A DNA stretch of 64,000 bases, taken from contig NC_061867.1 of NCBI RefSeq assembly GCF_907164915.1, positions 43,620,242 through 43,684,241 on the forward strand, in the 5' to 3' direction. Below the pieces are notes generated by a model. It had not been told where the DNA came from. It searched no databases and saw nothing but the letters and a program-made list of their open reading frames with translations. Positions 38,270 through 49,229 of the stretch are shown here, piece by piece (positions within the stretch are counted from its first letter, which is position 1; each line of letters starts with the position of its first letter). The DNA is from Impatiens glandulifera. Its lineage: Eukaryota; Streptophyta; Magnoliopsida; Ericales; Balsaminaceae. A program made the position numbers and the translations under genes.

Positions 38270-39720
38270 CTTCCACCATGGCAAATGAGTTTAATTCTAT
38301 AATTCAAAATAAGACGTGGTCTTTTATTCCTTGATCCTCACAGAATATCGTGGGTTGCAAATGAGTTTTCTAAATAATAAAAAGAGCTGATGGTTCCATT
38401 GAACGTCACAAGACTCGTTTAGTTGCAAATGGATTTCATCAACAAGAAGGCATTGACTATCTTGAAACATTCAGCCTAGTTGTGAAACATACTACCATCC
38501 AAACCATCCTCTCACTTGTTGTCACTCGTCAATGGCATATTCATCAACTCAACAATGCCTTTCTATATGGAACTCTACATGAGGAAGTTTTTATGTCTCA
38601 ACCGCCTAGGTTCACTCATCCTAGTTATAATAATCATGTGTGTAAACTTCACAAAGCACTCTATGGACTCAAACAAGCTCCCCGTGAATGGTATACTACC
38701 TTAAAATATGCTCTTATTTCCATTGGTTTTCAATAATCCAAATATGATTCTTCTTTATTCATGTACCACTCTCCACAAATCACATCGTTATTTATTATCT
38801 ACGTGGATGATATTATATTCACTAGCAATACTTCCTCTCACATCACCTCAATCATCTCTCAACTTAACCACATTTTCTCCCTTAAATATTTAGGTCCACT
38901 ACACTCTGTTCTTGGAATTGAAGCTCATCGATCTACCTTAGGTATTTTTTTTCTTTGAATCGAAATATATCAATGACATTCTTATCCAAGCCAATATGAG
39001 TGACTCAAAACCTCTTATTATTCCAATCTCTTCTAGGTCATTTTTATCTTGTCATGATGGCGACACTTTTTTTGAACCATTTATGTATCGCAACATTGTT
39101 GGTGCTCTCTAATATTTGACGCATACTCGACCTGAACTAGCCTTTTCAGTCAATCGTGCCTGCTAATTCATGTAGTCTCCTACCACCACTCATTGGTCTG
39201 TAGTAAAAAGAATGCTCTGTTATCTTCGTCCTACTCCTCATCATGGACTTCTTATTCGTCCATCATCTTCTCACGATCTATCTGCCTTTTTTGACTCCAA
39301 CTGAGATGGTTGTCCGGACGATCGTCGGTCCACAACTAGCTATTGCATATTTCTTGGTAACAATATTATCTCTTAGAATTCAAAAAAACAACAAGTCGTT
39401 GCTCGACCTAGTACCAAGTATGAGTATCGAGATCTATCACATGCCACTTCTGAACTTATCTAACTCCAATCCTTGATACATGAACTTTGCATATTCCCAC
39501 TTCAACCTCCCACTTTATGGTGTGACAACATTGGTGCTGTATTTCTGTCGGACAATCCAGTTTTTCATGCTCGTACGAAACATATAAAGATTGATTTTCA
39601 CTTCGTTCGTGAACGTGTTTCTTAGAAATCTCTTTTCATCTGATACATACCTATTGATGATCAAATTGCCGACATCCTCACCAAAGGACTTGCGTCAAAC
39701 CGATTTGCTTTATTATGTAA
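38270..39720 (+). pseudogene. Copia reverse transcriptase and RNase H remnant
   Basis: RT motifs are KTRLVANGFHQQEGIDY (38412), LNNAFLYGTLHEEVFM (38548), LYGLKQAPREWY (38661) and the catalytic YVDDI (38800). RNase H pieces are near 39310-39700, including [42 protein letters not shown] and IADILTKGL. Frames change and stops occur, so there is no functional enzyme. Confidence 0.88.
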
Positions 39721-39764
39721 CAAATTCACAGTGTGTGCCACCCCGTTTCGTTTGAGGGAAGATA

Positions 39765-39967
39765 TTAAAGACTCTACAATTAAATAGCAACAAACTTAAG
39801 TCTATTGGTATTAATATTCCAATTATTGAGTGAATTTAAAATCTCTACATATTCTAACTTTTTAGTTTCCTTTATTTTTGTATAAATTCATATTCTTATA
39901 ATTGTAATAACACACTAAAATACATTCTTAATCTACAACAAGTTATTACTTACTTATCTTCTCTTAC
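39765..39967 (+). repeat. Copia 3' LTR
   Basis: 203 bp, ending CTTATCTTCTCTTAC as in the 5' LTR. The polypurine tract precedes it. Confidence 0.9.
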
Positions 39968-39972
39968 TATTA

Positions 39973-40330
39973 TTAATTATATTTACACTAATAAAATATA
40001 TTTAATTATTATATAAAGATTTTTTAAAATAAATAATAATTCTATATGATAATATATTTTCTTTATAGATATATTTTATTTCTTATAATTAAATAAATAT
40101 TTATATCAATAATTAATATTATTAAATATATAATAACAAAATCACAAATAAATTAATGAACATGAATAATTTGTTGAAGCTTACTTCTTTTTGAAATATA
40201 TTATTCTATGATGTAGAGGCTTAATAAGAATTTAAGTACCTACCAAGATGAAAATAATAATTTGTTCTATTACTTGAAAATAAGACTAACTAAAACAAAA
40301 CCGACCAATCTCACTTTGTAAGCATAAAAA
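39973..40330. other. AT-rich spacer
   Basis: Nothing recognised between the copia 3' LTR and the Ogre-type LTR. Confidence 0.4.
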
Positions 40331-40833
40331 TTTGACATACCCCAATTTATGATAATATTTTGAATTTTTATATTAAAATAATCCAAAGAAATGATTAAGA
40401 ACTTGATTTGAATCAAATTAGGGTTAACTATTGTGATAATTAAACCCTGATTAGAAAATTATTTGAAAATCTAAAAATAATTTGAGGTTAAAATATTATA
40501 TTTATTTTACCCAAATTAAATCCAAAAATAGATTAAAATTATTTATTTATAATTTAACATGAATTATGTCTAATTCATGGTTTAAAACAATTAAAAAAAT
40601 CCACAAAATCCACAAAATTCCCAAAAATATCAAAAATAATTAAAATATGAACATAATTTTTATTATGTTTCTAGAAATATTTTTTGTGAAATTTTTGGTG
40701 AAGAAAAACGCAAAAATATGATTAAAATTCGATTTCAAATAACTCTTTTATTAAACTGATAATCTAGTCTAGCCAAAATTATGTTTAATAGGTTGCAGCA
40801 TTATTCTTAACCATCAGATCAGCGTTGGATTTT

Positions 40834-41026
40834 TTTTTTTGAGAACACTGGGTTCCGCTACTCCTATGGAGTGCGACTAATCCCCGCGGGTTAAGTACAT
40901 AGCCCGCAAACATACTTAACCAATTAACCAGGCGCAGAACATGCCGCCTGACGGGCTCGAACCCAGGACCTCATGGATTCCTGGAGGATATCCACCTCTT
41001 GTTACCACTAGGCTAGAAGAGGGGAT
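40834..41026 (-). mobile_element. tRNA-derived SINE nested in the Ogre LTR
   Basis: On the minus strand it has an A box (TAGCCTAGTGGTAACAAGAGG), a B box (GGTTCGAGCCC) and a 3' poly-A run (the T run at 40834-40842). The direct repeat GCGTTGGATTTT occurs at 40822-40833 and 41027-41038. It is the longest of three copies of this family in the window and serves as its reference. Confidence 0.9.
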
Positions 41027-41551
41027 GCGTTGGATTTTCATTTAGTGCCTAAGGATCAACTAATGGAATGGCTAACTCCGTTATCCCAAACGTTGACGGA
41101 CGCGGACGGAATGTCTAATGGCACCGCGAAACAACGTTGTTTTTAGGTCGTCATCTTCACTAGGCCAAATGCTCGCTAGAATCGCGAATGATCGACACGT
41201 TTTTTCTAGAAGGTCTAGCACCTTCATTTCTTATCATCGGGTGTGTACATAGATTATTATCCTCTTTCTTTTTATTTTCATCTGCCCTAGGCTATCCGAG
41301 TTCACAGGTCTAGTTGCGTGTACTTATTTTCATCGAGTTGGTCTGAAGCATGGAGGTACCGCTTTACTAGGGCTCTACGCCCGTTCTAACGAGTTAGCCA
41401 ATCCACTTCTTGTCTGAACTTTGGTAGGCCAAGGTGTAAACGAACATAGATAAGCTAACGCACTCGGTAACAAGAGCTCTTTGAAAGGTAACTAAATGCC
41501 TATCCGCCGCTAGGAGAAGGCAATGAAAAAAAATTAGACATTACTGTTTCG

Positions 41552-41884
41552 TTCAAGTAACGGACTCTAACCAATTGAAAGGATCTTCTGATCAATCCAG
41601 AGATCCTTTGGATTCCATTAGTAATGAGGATTCGGAATATCACACATTGATCAATCAAAGAGAGATTCAACAACTAAAAGAAAGATTGATTCTTTGGGAT
41701 CCTTCCTTTCTTCAAACGGAACGAACAGAGATAGAAATAGAATCAGACCTATTCCCGAAACACCTTTCTGGATATTCCTCAATGTCCCCGCTATTCACGG
41801 AACGTGAGAAGCGGATGATTAATCATCCGCTTCCGGAAGAAATCGAAGAATTTCTTGGGAATCCTCCAAGATCCATTCGTTCCA
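41552..41884 (+). pseudogene. ycf2: Plastid ycf2 fragment
   Basis: An open reading stretch of about 110 codons, [20 protein letters not shown] through [36 protein letters not shown] and [16 protein letters not shown]. It matches an internal part of the large plastid Ycf2 protein (over 2000 residues). Ycf2 homology ends after RSIR, and the frame then runs into unrelated sequence. It has no plastid or nuclear gene context, so it is a transferred relic. Confidence 0.9.
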
Positions 41885-42078
41885 AGAATCACTCCTTTTC
41901 GAAATCCACCACCCTAAACCTGCCTTTCGCTTGCCACATATTCTGTATTCAGGAGCACAAAGTCATATACCCAATAGAACGTCCCAACAATCGTATTATC
42001 AATGACTTATCCATGGATTTAACAAATAGCTCATGAATTCTCTTAGATTCTTTGACTCGAATTACGACCGTAACGGAT

Positions 42079-42135
42079 GTTAGCTCAATCCGAAGGAAAT
42101 TATGCGGAAGCTTTACAAAATTATTATGAAGCTGC
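42079..42135 (+). pseudogene. ycf3: Plastid ycf3 exon fragment
   Basis: Encodes LAQSEGNYAEALQNYYEA, the distinctive TPR segment of plastid Ycf3 (photosystem I assembly). Only about 57 bp remain and the next bases are unrelated. In plastid genomes ycf2 and ycf3 are far apart, so the junction is a rearrangement. Confidence 0.85.
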
Positions 42136-42445
42136 AAGCGGAACGTAGGCGCTTTAGGTGTGTGTTGATCATGCACTCTCGCGTCGTCTAATGTCGTATG
42201 TATTCTAGAGGTGGTGTGGTGATTGACTTCAATGCTAATGATTATCCCCAAGGTTCAACGAATGAATTCAGGCATGATCCGGATAGAGATGCTTGTCTTC
42301 CTCTTCTATCTCCAAGCCGGCCATAAAAGAATAGATAGGCAAAGCAGCCAATAGCAGTTATCGATAGATAGGATGTTGCTTCCATAAACCCTACATATTC
42401 AAATTCAAATATTCAAAAGGGGAAATTTTTTGGTTCAAAAAACCC

Positions 42446-42900
42446 AAAGTCTAGTCTAGAGAAGTTGAAGGATGGGAATCAAAAAAATTCAGTTTAAATA
42501 CAGTACAAATCCCATTCCCTTTCATTTCATTGTATTTTCCTTTCTATTTGTTTTTCATTCCCTCCTACATGACTTTCTAGAACCCGGTTAAGTGACGACA
42601 AGTCAACTGCCTTAGTCTCATTGGTGCTTGGCTTACAGCCATGTGGCCAAAGGCCATAATCCGCTTCCACATAAAGTCTAGTCTAGAGAAGTTGAAGGAT
42701 GGGAATCAAAAAAATTCAGTTTAAATACAGTACAAATCCCATTCCCTTTCATTTCATTGTATTTTCCTTTCTATTTGTTTTTCATTCCCTCCTACATGAC
42801 TTTCTAGAACCCGGTTAAGTGACGACAAGTCAACTGCCTTAGTCTCATTGGTGCTTGGCTTACAGCCATGTGGCCAAAGGCCATAATCCGCTTCCACATA
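42446..42900 (+). repeat. Perfect 227-bp tandem duplication
   Basis: Copy A is 42446-42672 and copy B is 42673-42899. They look identical base for base by eye, starting AAAGTCTAGTCTAGAGAAG and ending CGCTTCCACAT. Such identity implies a recent event or an inherited organellar repeat. Confidence 0.92.
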
Positions 42901-43861
42901 ACGTAGTCCCTGCGCCTCCACTTGTTCTTACAGAGAGAGTGGCCATCTTATCTTCTCCATAGTGGAGTTTTGGCATGCCTCCTTTTCCTTTGCTTGTTTA
43001 TCCATCCAAGCATTGAGTGAGCCAAGAATCTATCATTCTTGCAATGGGTAAAGAGTCAAATGTTTTGGTAATTCCTCATGAGGGGATGAATCAAGAGAAT
43101 CCACCAAAGGCCTCCCGCGCTCTGTAAGAAGACTGAAAAGTGCATATAATTAGGGATAAGAATGGAGATCAACGAATTGAACTTGAATTCAACTACCTCA
43201 ACTGACCTTAGGCTAGTATAAATACTCTAAGGGTTTCTTTACCAAGACATAAAACAATTCACTCATATTATAGTAAGAATCAAAGTTTTAAAATCCGACC
43301 AAAAACTAGTTTTTGTAAAAATCATCTCCGACGATCCCAGCTTTGATCCAGGCTTCTAGTAAGCTTCCAACACATCCAATGAGTGTTCTCCATCTGTTGG
43401 TATGAATCTAGAACCTCTGTAAATCGATTTGTGATTGAATATTTGAATTTTTTTCAAAATTTTCAAGTTTAATTAGTTTGATTTGTTTTAGGACTTAGTT
43501 ATGTGTGTTCTTTTTTTAGAATCACTCCCTATATCATGTATGAACTTTTGTTGAAAGAAAATTGATCAAATCAATCTAAATAAAAAAATTCAAAAAATTA
43601 GTTCAAAAATCTGAATTTTTTAATATTCATGTTCTTGAGCTTTAATCTTGATTTTTTTATTCAAATAACTGCTAAATATGTTTGTAAACATGTTGGGATG
43701 AATTTCCAATGACTGTAACATTGTTTTGATCATGCTTGATCAAACTTTGTTTTTAAAATTTTTGGACCTCGAGCCTCCCTGCGATATTCCTCCTAATGCA
43801 ACGTGTCCATGACACGTGCTAAGCTACGGAAGGGAGCAATTCCCATAGTTTTACAACTTAG

Positions 43862-43881
43862 TTGGCGATTCTGTTAGGGAT
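43862..43881 (+). promoter_or_regulatory. Primer-binding site of the Ogre-type element
   Basis: TTGGCGATTCTGTTAGGGAT resembles the tRNA-Arg-complementary site of Ogre/Tat elements with three changes. Confidence 0.7.
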
Positions 43882-44512
43882 AAAGTTAAGAATGCTACGG
43901 AAGGGAGCGATTCTTGAAGGTTTATAGACTTATTTAATGTAATCTGGCATAATAAAAAATTTTGAAAAAGTAGTATTAGACGTTTGCACCGAAGAAATAA
44001 CTAACTAATTATTTTAACTTATAATAACTTATTATCTCTAGTTTTTATTTCCTGTTAAACATTCCTTAAATAAATCAATCATTTTTATTTTTGACCTTTC
44101 TATTTTACATTTTAGATATTATTGGTCAAGATGATGAAAAATTAAAAAAATGAAAGGATAGCTTTCACTAATGGAATAATTTTCTCTTTGGATGAAAAAG
44201 ACAATAATTTAGGTTAAAGACAAGAATGAGTTTAAAGACAAGAAGAAAAACCCAAATGTTAAAGAAAAAAGAAAAATTATAAATTAATAAGGTTAGAAAA
44301 GGAAAGAAAAAATTATAAAATTTTATACCCAGGTATACATTTTACAATTTTATACCTCATTTTAAGTATAAATTATACCCTTAACAACATTGTATATACA
44401 ATTTATTTTAACCAACCATCAGTTGTAGATATCGTTATCCTATATCTAGGGTAGCAAATCATATAGAGTATAAGTTGTATAAAAATATAAATTGTAATGA
44501 TGTATAAATAAT

Positions 44513-44692
44513 GAGAAATGATAGAGAGTGGAAAAGACTTAACAGGAATACGTAGGGAAATATGTGTCATCTCTCCATTGGATTGAAAATATTAAAATTC
44601 TCTCTCCTATTACATTTTCAATCCAATGGAGAGATGACACATCATTTCCCTACATATTTCTGTCAATTCTTTTCCGCTCTCTGTCTTTTCCC
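44513..44692. mobile_element. Hairpin MITE, Mutator-type (180 bp)
   Basis: Two arms of roughly 78 bp are nearly exact inverted copies. The core CATCTCTCCATTGGATTG (about 44569) pairs with CAATCCAATGGAGAGATG (44620) without mismatch. A 9-bp duplication ATAAATAAT (44504-44512 and 44693-44701) fits Mutator-type insertion. Confidence 0.85.
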
Positions 44693-44701
44693 ATAAATAA
44701 T

Positions 44702-45417
44702 ATAGGGTATTATAAGTTGTATAGGTTATTAATGTTTGAAATTAATTATAAAAAATTGTATAAATTGTATATGGTTTATAATTTTGTGTTTGGAATATAA
44801 TATATAATATAAAATTGTAGTATAAGTTATATAAATATTAATTTAAAATTACAATTATTATTATTATTATTTATATTTAGTTATATTATAAATAATTTTA
44901 TTTATTGTATTGTTATTATTTAATAATTGATGTAATTTTAATTAAAATATTAAAAGTTAATTATAATATAAACTGTAAATTATATTTATTTAATTTTAAT
45001 ATTATTTTAATAAAATAAACTTAATATATAAAATAAACAATATTATTATAATATAAATAAATATAGAAAATAATATTTAACAAAATTAACGTTATAAAGA
45101 TAAATAAATATTTTTTTAATAAAATATTGAATTATTTTAAAAAATATATTAAAAATGATTATATATATATAATAATAATATTAAAACTAAATAAAATATA
45201 TTTAATATATTATATTAATAAAGGTATAAGAAATAAAAAATTAAGTGATATAAGAATAATGTTTTACTTAGGGGACTAGTTACTATTTTATATCAAATAT
45301 GTGGTATAAATTATTTAAAAGTATAAATTTATATTATAATAAAAATGTAACCAAAACCAAACAAATATTCCTCTTTGAACCACTAACAAATATCTTCAAC
45401 CAAACAGATAAATTAAA
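44702..45417. other. AT-rich stretch
   Basis: Extremely AT-rich, with TATAAATTGTATA-like words recalling 35130-35240. No gene or defined element. Confidence 0.4.
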
Positions 45418-45819
45418 GGGTAATGCCCCAAAAATTCATCACATCCTTGCACTCACATTTTCTCTAACAAACTAGTCTAATTGTGTTTTTAGAACTCATC
45501 ATTTTAGCTTGCAAATTATATATACAATCAAAATACTAAGGTAAAAGTTTCAAATGGGAGAATGTAATTAGTAAAGGTAGATAATATTGGAGGATGATAT
45601 TCACATAGGAGGATAGCCACATTTAATTATAATAAGAGAAAACTAGTCAAACAACTTTATTCATTCCAAACTTCTTTTTAAGTTTAGAATTAAATTCTTT
45701 TGCATTTTCTTCCTAAGAATTAAATGCAAATGGTTGAGCCTTTATACAAAAAATATATATAGTTGAGTTATTAATTATGCTTCAATAAATATTGAAACCC
45801 AATATCCTTCTCATTTACC

Positions 45820-45826
45820 TATAAAT
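45820..45826 (+). promoter_or_regulatory. TATA box of peptide gene 3
   Basis: TATAAAT, 45 bp before the ATG at 45871, in the same word as copies 1 and 2. Confidence 0.75.
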
Positions 45827-45870
45827 AAATGAGAAAAAATACAATAATTTACATCATTGAGAGAAGTAAC

Positions 45871-46080
45871 ATGATGAGTTTTGTAAAATTTATGATCAAG
45901 TTGATGATAATATTTGTAATGGTTTCTTCCATGGGCTCCATTGATGGGGTGAAGGCTTGTGTTCCTAAGTGTTGTTTCCATGACGCTGATTGTTGTCAAC
46001 GTGAGCTTAAGAGAATTGCTGCCGGTGTTGAAGGGATCCCCTGTTACGAAAATCCGTCATCCTCTTATGGGGAGGAGTAA
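45871..46080 (+). CDS. Small secreted cysteine-rich peptide, copy 3 (69 aa, six Cys)
   Basis: Intron-less frame from a double ATG. The signal peptide is almost identical to copy 2. The mature part has C30, C34, C35, C41, C42 and C58, that is C-x3-CC-x5-CC-x15-C. The outer two cysteines (C30, C58) are Ser and Tyr in the other two copies. The region between is more basic (CQRELKRIAAG). The six-cysteine pattern allows three disulfides, like many plant secreted peptides, but I recognise no named family. The different mature sequence over a conserved signal peptide suggests diversification of an extracellular peptide. Confidence 0.78.
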   Translation: MMSFVKFMIKLMIIFVMVSSMGSIDGVKACVPKCCFHDADCCQRELKRIAAGVEGIPCYENPSSSYGEE

Positions 46081-47394
46081 AAATGTATTTTTTTTAATCA
46101 TTACCCGACCAAATGAGGTTCGGTAATAGAGGATCCGGCTGCTGGTGTGATAACCTATAAAGACATATTATAATGTCTAATTAACCTTTTTCAATTAGGA
46201 TTTGGTTAAATAAATAAGAACTATTTTCTTGTTATACATTTAGTATTTTCTTAAAGTGAAAAGAAAGTTCATTGATTAGGTTTTTTTGTCCATTGCATGC
46301 TCTGTTATTTAATGACCCGGTTCTTATATGATGCTTGAATTTGGATCGTTTTCATTAACGAGATTTGAACTTTGAATTCTGTTGTAGGAGATTTAAACTA
46401 TAAAATTTTAACAATTTAATATTTTTTATTAAATGGACACAACGGTTGTCTTATTATAAGATATCATTTTGTTTTTCTAACTAATTCGGCACGTTTGTAA
46501 ATTAAATAATATTTATAAATGTTTTGGACGTATTATTTTTAAATGGAGTATATTTTTGTCGAGGTCTACTTATTATATTTGGTTGAAGGTTGGTTCGAGT
46601 GATCTAAGAAAATATTTGAAAAAAATCTGAATAGAGATATATTTAATATTTATTTTTTACTGAATTTCAAATTTACATCATTTTTTTTTTTGTTCAATTT
46701 ACCTATTTGGACGTATTTGTGTTTTTAATTGAGTATTTTTTCGAGATATATGCGTTTGAAACTATTAAATGCAGTTTGAATGTTTAAAAATGTGCACGAA
46801 AATAATTGAAAAATTAAAAAATATATATAATTATTATTGTTTTACAAATATCGTAAATTAGTTAAAAAGGAAATTAATAATACTACGTTAAAATAAGACG
46901 ACGGACAAGTTTGTTCATTTAGAGAAAAAAAATAAAAGAACTAAAATTGTGATAATTAAAACCCCTTATGATATTACTCAAAATTGAGAAAATACCTAAA
47001 TTTGAGTATCAAATAATTATTATTAAGTAGATGGAGTAAGCTTGAATTAAAGTTTTCAATTCTCACCTACAAAAGTATAAAAAAATTAAATACTGATTTC
47101 AAAGGAGGGTTAGTTATCGAGAATAAACATATGGTCACTATCAATTAAAAGGAATTTATGATTAAGATTTGTTTTATGAAAATTCTTACATTTAACATTT
47201 GTAAACATGATAACTCATTGTAAATTATATTTTTTTAATTAAATTAATATTAAATTTAATTATTTTTATAAATATAATATATATATATTAATTTATAAAT
47301 ATTAGTATGGTATAACTTGATATACCAAAATATTGAAATCTTATATTTTTAAGTATCAAAATTTTTGATATCGGTATCTTAAACAATGAGCCCA

Positions 47395-47630
47395 TAGAGA
47401 GTATTATGGGTATGTTTTAATTTTTTATTAGAAAGTAAAATATAATTAAAAAATATATATATGATTAGGCTCGAAAAAGTTCGACGAGCCATCAAGCGCG
47501 CGAGTCTTACCTAAATTCGAATTCGGTTCGAATCTTAAACGATCTTGGATCGAATTCGATTTTGACCGAACTCGAATCGAGCTTTGACCGAACGACTCAC
47601 GAGCGGCTCCACTCATTTACACACTAACTA
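47395..47630. mobile_element. GAGC/CGAA-rich element remnant
   Basis: A local patch rich in TCGA, GAGC and CGAAT words, ending 'gagcggctccactcatttacac'. It resembles the end of the element at 58794-59552 ('gagcagctatgttcatttacat'). Termini not fixed. Confidence 0.45.
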
Positions 47631-47740
47631 TGAGTATTTATTTTTTGTTTTTAAATAATGCATATTTATATGCCATAAAAAAATATTTGCATGTAAGATG
47701 AGGTTTGGTTCTATCTTTTTCAATTAATTAATTTATTAGA

Positions 47741-48265
47741 GATAACTGAGTTGTATAAATTTGATATTTATAATTGGCCTATAAAACCGAATGATTGATT
47801 TTGAAAAAGATTCGGTTAGTCCATTATTAAATTAGTTTGGTTGTTTAACAAAATTATAAGGAAAAATGTCTAGAAATTTATTATGAGAGATTAATTTTTT
47901 TTTTTTTGTTAAAATAAAATTAAAATCTGAATACTGATTCACTTAAATATCTAAAAATAAAAAATTAATTAATTAAATAAACTATCTAAACTTTAAATAT
48001 TTAATATCTAAGTTAATTTGATAATATCTTAAAAAATATTAAGACTATCCTACCATTTGTATATTAAATATATTAGTTAATAAACTTATTAAATTATATA
48101 ATTTGATATATTTAATATCAAATAAAAAATAATTAAAATAAAATACTTATATTTTTTTTAAACTGGTATATTAGACAATTACTTTATAATTTATTCACCA
48201 TCTTAGTGAATATATTACTCTTTTATCTATTCTCTTTCAATTTCATAACCCTTTGGAATGGATAA
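47741..48265 (+). repeat. Tandem unit, block W (copy 3)
   Basis: Matches 29575-30058 and 30797-30848, for example 'tgataatatctt' and 'tttgatatttataattggcctat'. It directly follows the peptide-gene block, showing the original order of the unit. Confidence 0.75.
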
Positions 48266-48966
48266 TTTTTTTTAATTGTGACATGCAGAATTTTGTGCAT
48301 CATAATAAATAAATAAAAAAAGGTGTGTTGTAAAGGGAAAAATATGTTAAACATAATACAATTTTATATATAAGAATAATTTTATTAAATTTAGAATGAT
48401 AAAGATTATTATAGTGTTTTAGAAACTTATTCAGTTTTTTCCTAATTTAAAATAACTTAGACATTCTAAATTTTTATATTTAGCACATGGTTCACTTAAA
48501 TCTAAAAAATTAAACAAATGTTTATAAATATTTGTATAAAATAAACTTATTAAATAAGTTCATAATATATTGAATTAAGTGATAAGTTATCATATTAAAT
48601 GTTGTTTAAGTTAAAATTTTAATTAAAAAGTGAGTTTACATAAATTTATAAAATATATTTTTTATTTTTTTTCAAAATAACATTAAACAAATTATAAATA
48701 AAGATATAAGCATACTAGACAAACTAAACTAAGAATTTTGAAAGAAAGAAATTGATAACGATCGAGAACTTTGTAAAGGTAAGATTTTTGTAATGACTAT
48801 TTTATATTAGGAATTCAAATTCATCAAGATTGTGCTAAGTAGGTGAGTTATCACAAAAATTGATCAATAAAATTTTAAAAAACATTGGCGATGGTAAATT
48901 AAGTGACGATTTTGAATTAGTGGAGACAAATTTTGTGTATCACTTAAAATAAATAAATAAATATAA
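48266..48966. other. AT-rich spacer
   Basis: No gene or repeat recognised between the tandem array and the foldback element. Confidence 0.4.
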
Positions 48967-49039
48967 GGGTGTGTTTGATGAGGAGGAATTGGAATTGACA
49001 TTGGAATTCTAATTCCAATTCCATGAGAATTGGCATTGA

Positions 49040-49200
49040 ATTACAATTCAATTCCTATGTTTGGGAAAATCATAGAATTGTAATTCAATTCCAATTCTTA
49101 TGTTTGGGAAAATCATAGAATTGTAATTAAATTTCAATTCCTATGTTTGGGAAAATGATAGAATTGATAGAATTGTAATTCAATTCCAATTTCTATGTTG
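49040..49200 (+). repeat. ~57-bp direct repeat in the left end of the foldback element
   Basis: Three units with the words TATGTTTGGGAAAATCATAG and AATTGTAATTCAATTCCAAT, slightly diverged. Confidence 0.85.
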
Positions 49201-49229
49201 GTAAAATAAAATATCGGTTCAAAATGTTA

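Larger units (their letters stand above)
35327..39967 (+). mobile_element. Complete but inactive Ty1/copia retrotransposon (4641 bp)
   Basis: Two LTRs of 203 bp each (35327-35529 and 39765-39967) differ at about 19 positions by hand count (about 9%), so the insertion is old. A tRNA-iMet primer site TGGTATCAGAG follows at 35531-35541 and a polypurine tract TTTGAGGGAAGA lies at 39751-39762. The 5-bp sequence TATTA flanks both ends (35322-35326 and 39968-39972), though its AT content weakens that evidence. Gene order gag, protease, integrase, RT, RNase H is the copia order. All domains carry stops. The LTR ends are not the canonical TG...CA. It lies inside unit 3 of the tandem array. Confidence 0.92.
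41300..43140. other. Organelle-derived insertion (probable NUMT carrying plastid pieces)
   Basis: GC content is clearly higher than the surroundings and the sequence has an organellar style. It contains a plastid ycf2 fragment, a short plastid ycf3 fragment, a perfect 227-bp tandem duplication, and further unassigned sequence (for example around 42900-43135). The mixture of rearranged plastid pieces with non-plastid sequence suggests it came by way of a mitochondrial genome. The boundaries are approximate. Confidence 0.65.
40333..43985 (+). mobile_element. Ogre/Tat-type Ty3/gypsy LTR with start of internal region, heavily interrupted
   Basis: The LTR probably starts TGACATACCCC at 40333. It carries the 'cgttggattttcat' mid segment (41027) and the terminal segment 'cctcgagcctccctgcgat' to 'gaagggagcaattcccatag' (43764-43850). 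A tRNA-Arg-type primer site TTGGCGATTCTGTTAGGGAT follows at 43862-43881. The leader word 'gacgtttgcaccgaagaaat' (about 43980) is also Ogre-like. These match what I know of Ogre/Tat elements from other eudicots. The LTR contains a nested SINE (40834-41026) and about 1.8 kb of organelle-like DNA. No gag-pol follows, so it is a truncated relic. Confidence 0.75.
45418..47740 (+). repeat. Tandem unit, peptide-gene block (copy 3)
   Basis: Collinear with the blocks at 20460 and 32557 but with a deletion of several hundred bases between about 45620 and 45640 relative to them. Downstream it carries an insertion of GAGC-rich sequence at 47395-47630. Confidence 0.85.

Noticed and set aside
41575..42036. 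153-codon frame as a nuclear gene
   Set aside because: The first part is plastid Ycf2 and the rest is unrelated sequence past the fragment edge. It lies in an organelle insertion without nuclear signals.
21804..46080. Reading the CC-x5-CC peptides as animal-type toxins or as defensins
   Set aside because: The CC pairs superficially recall other cysteine-rich peptides, but spacing, length and tail match none that I can name. No function should be assigned from cysteine pattern alone.
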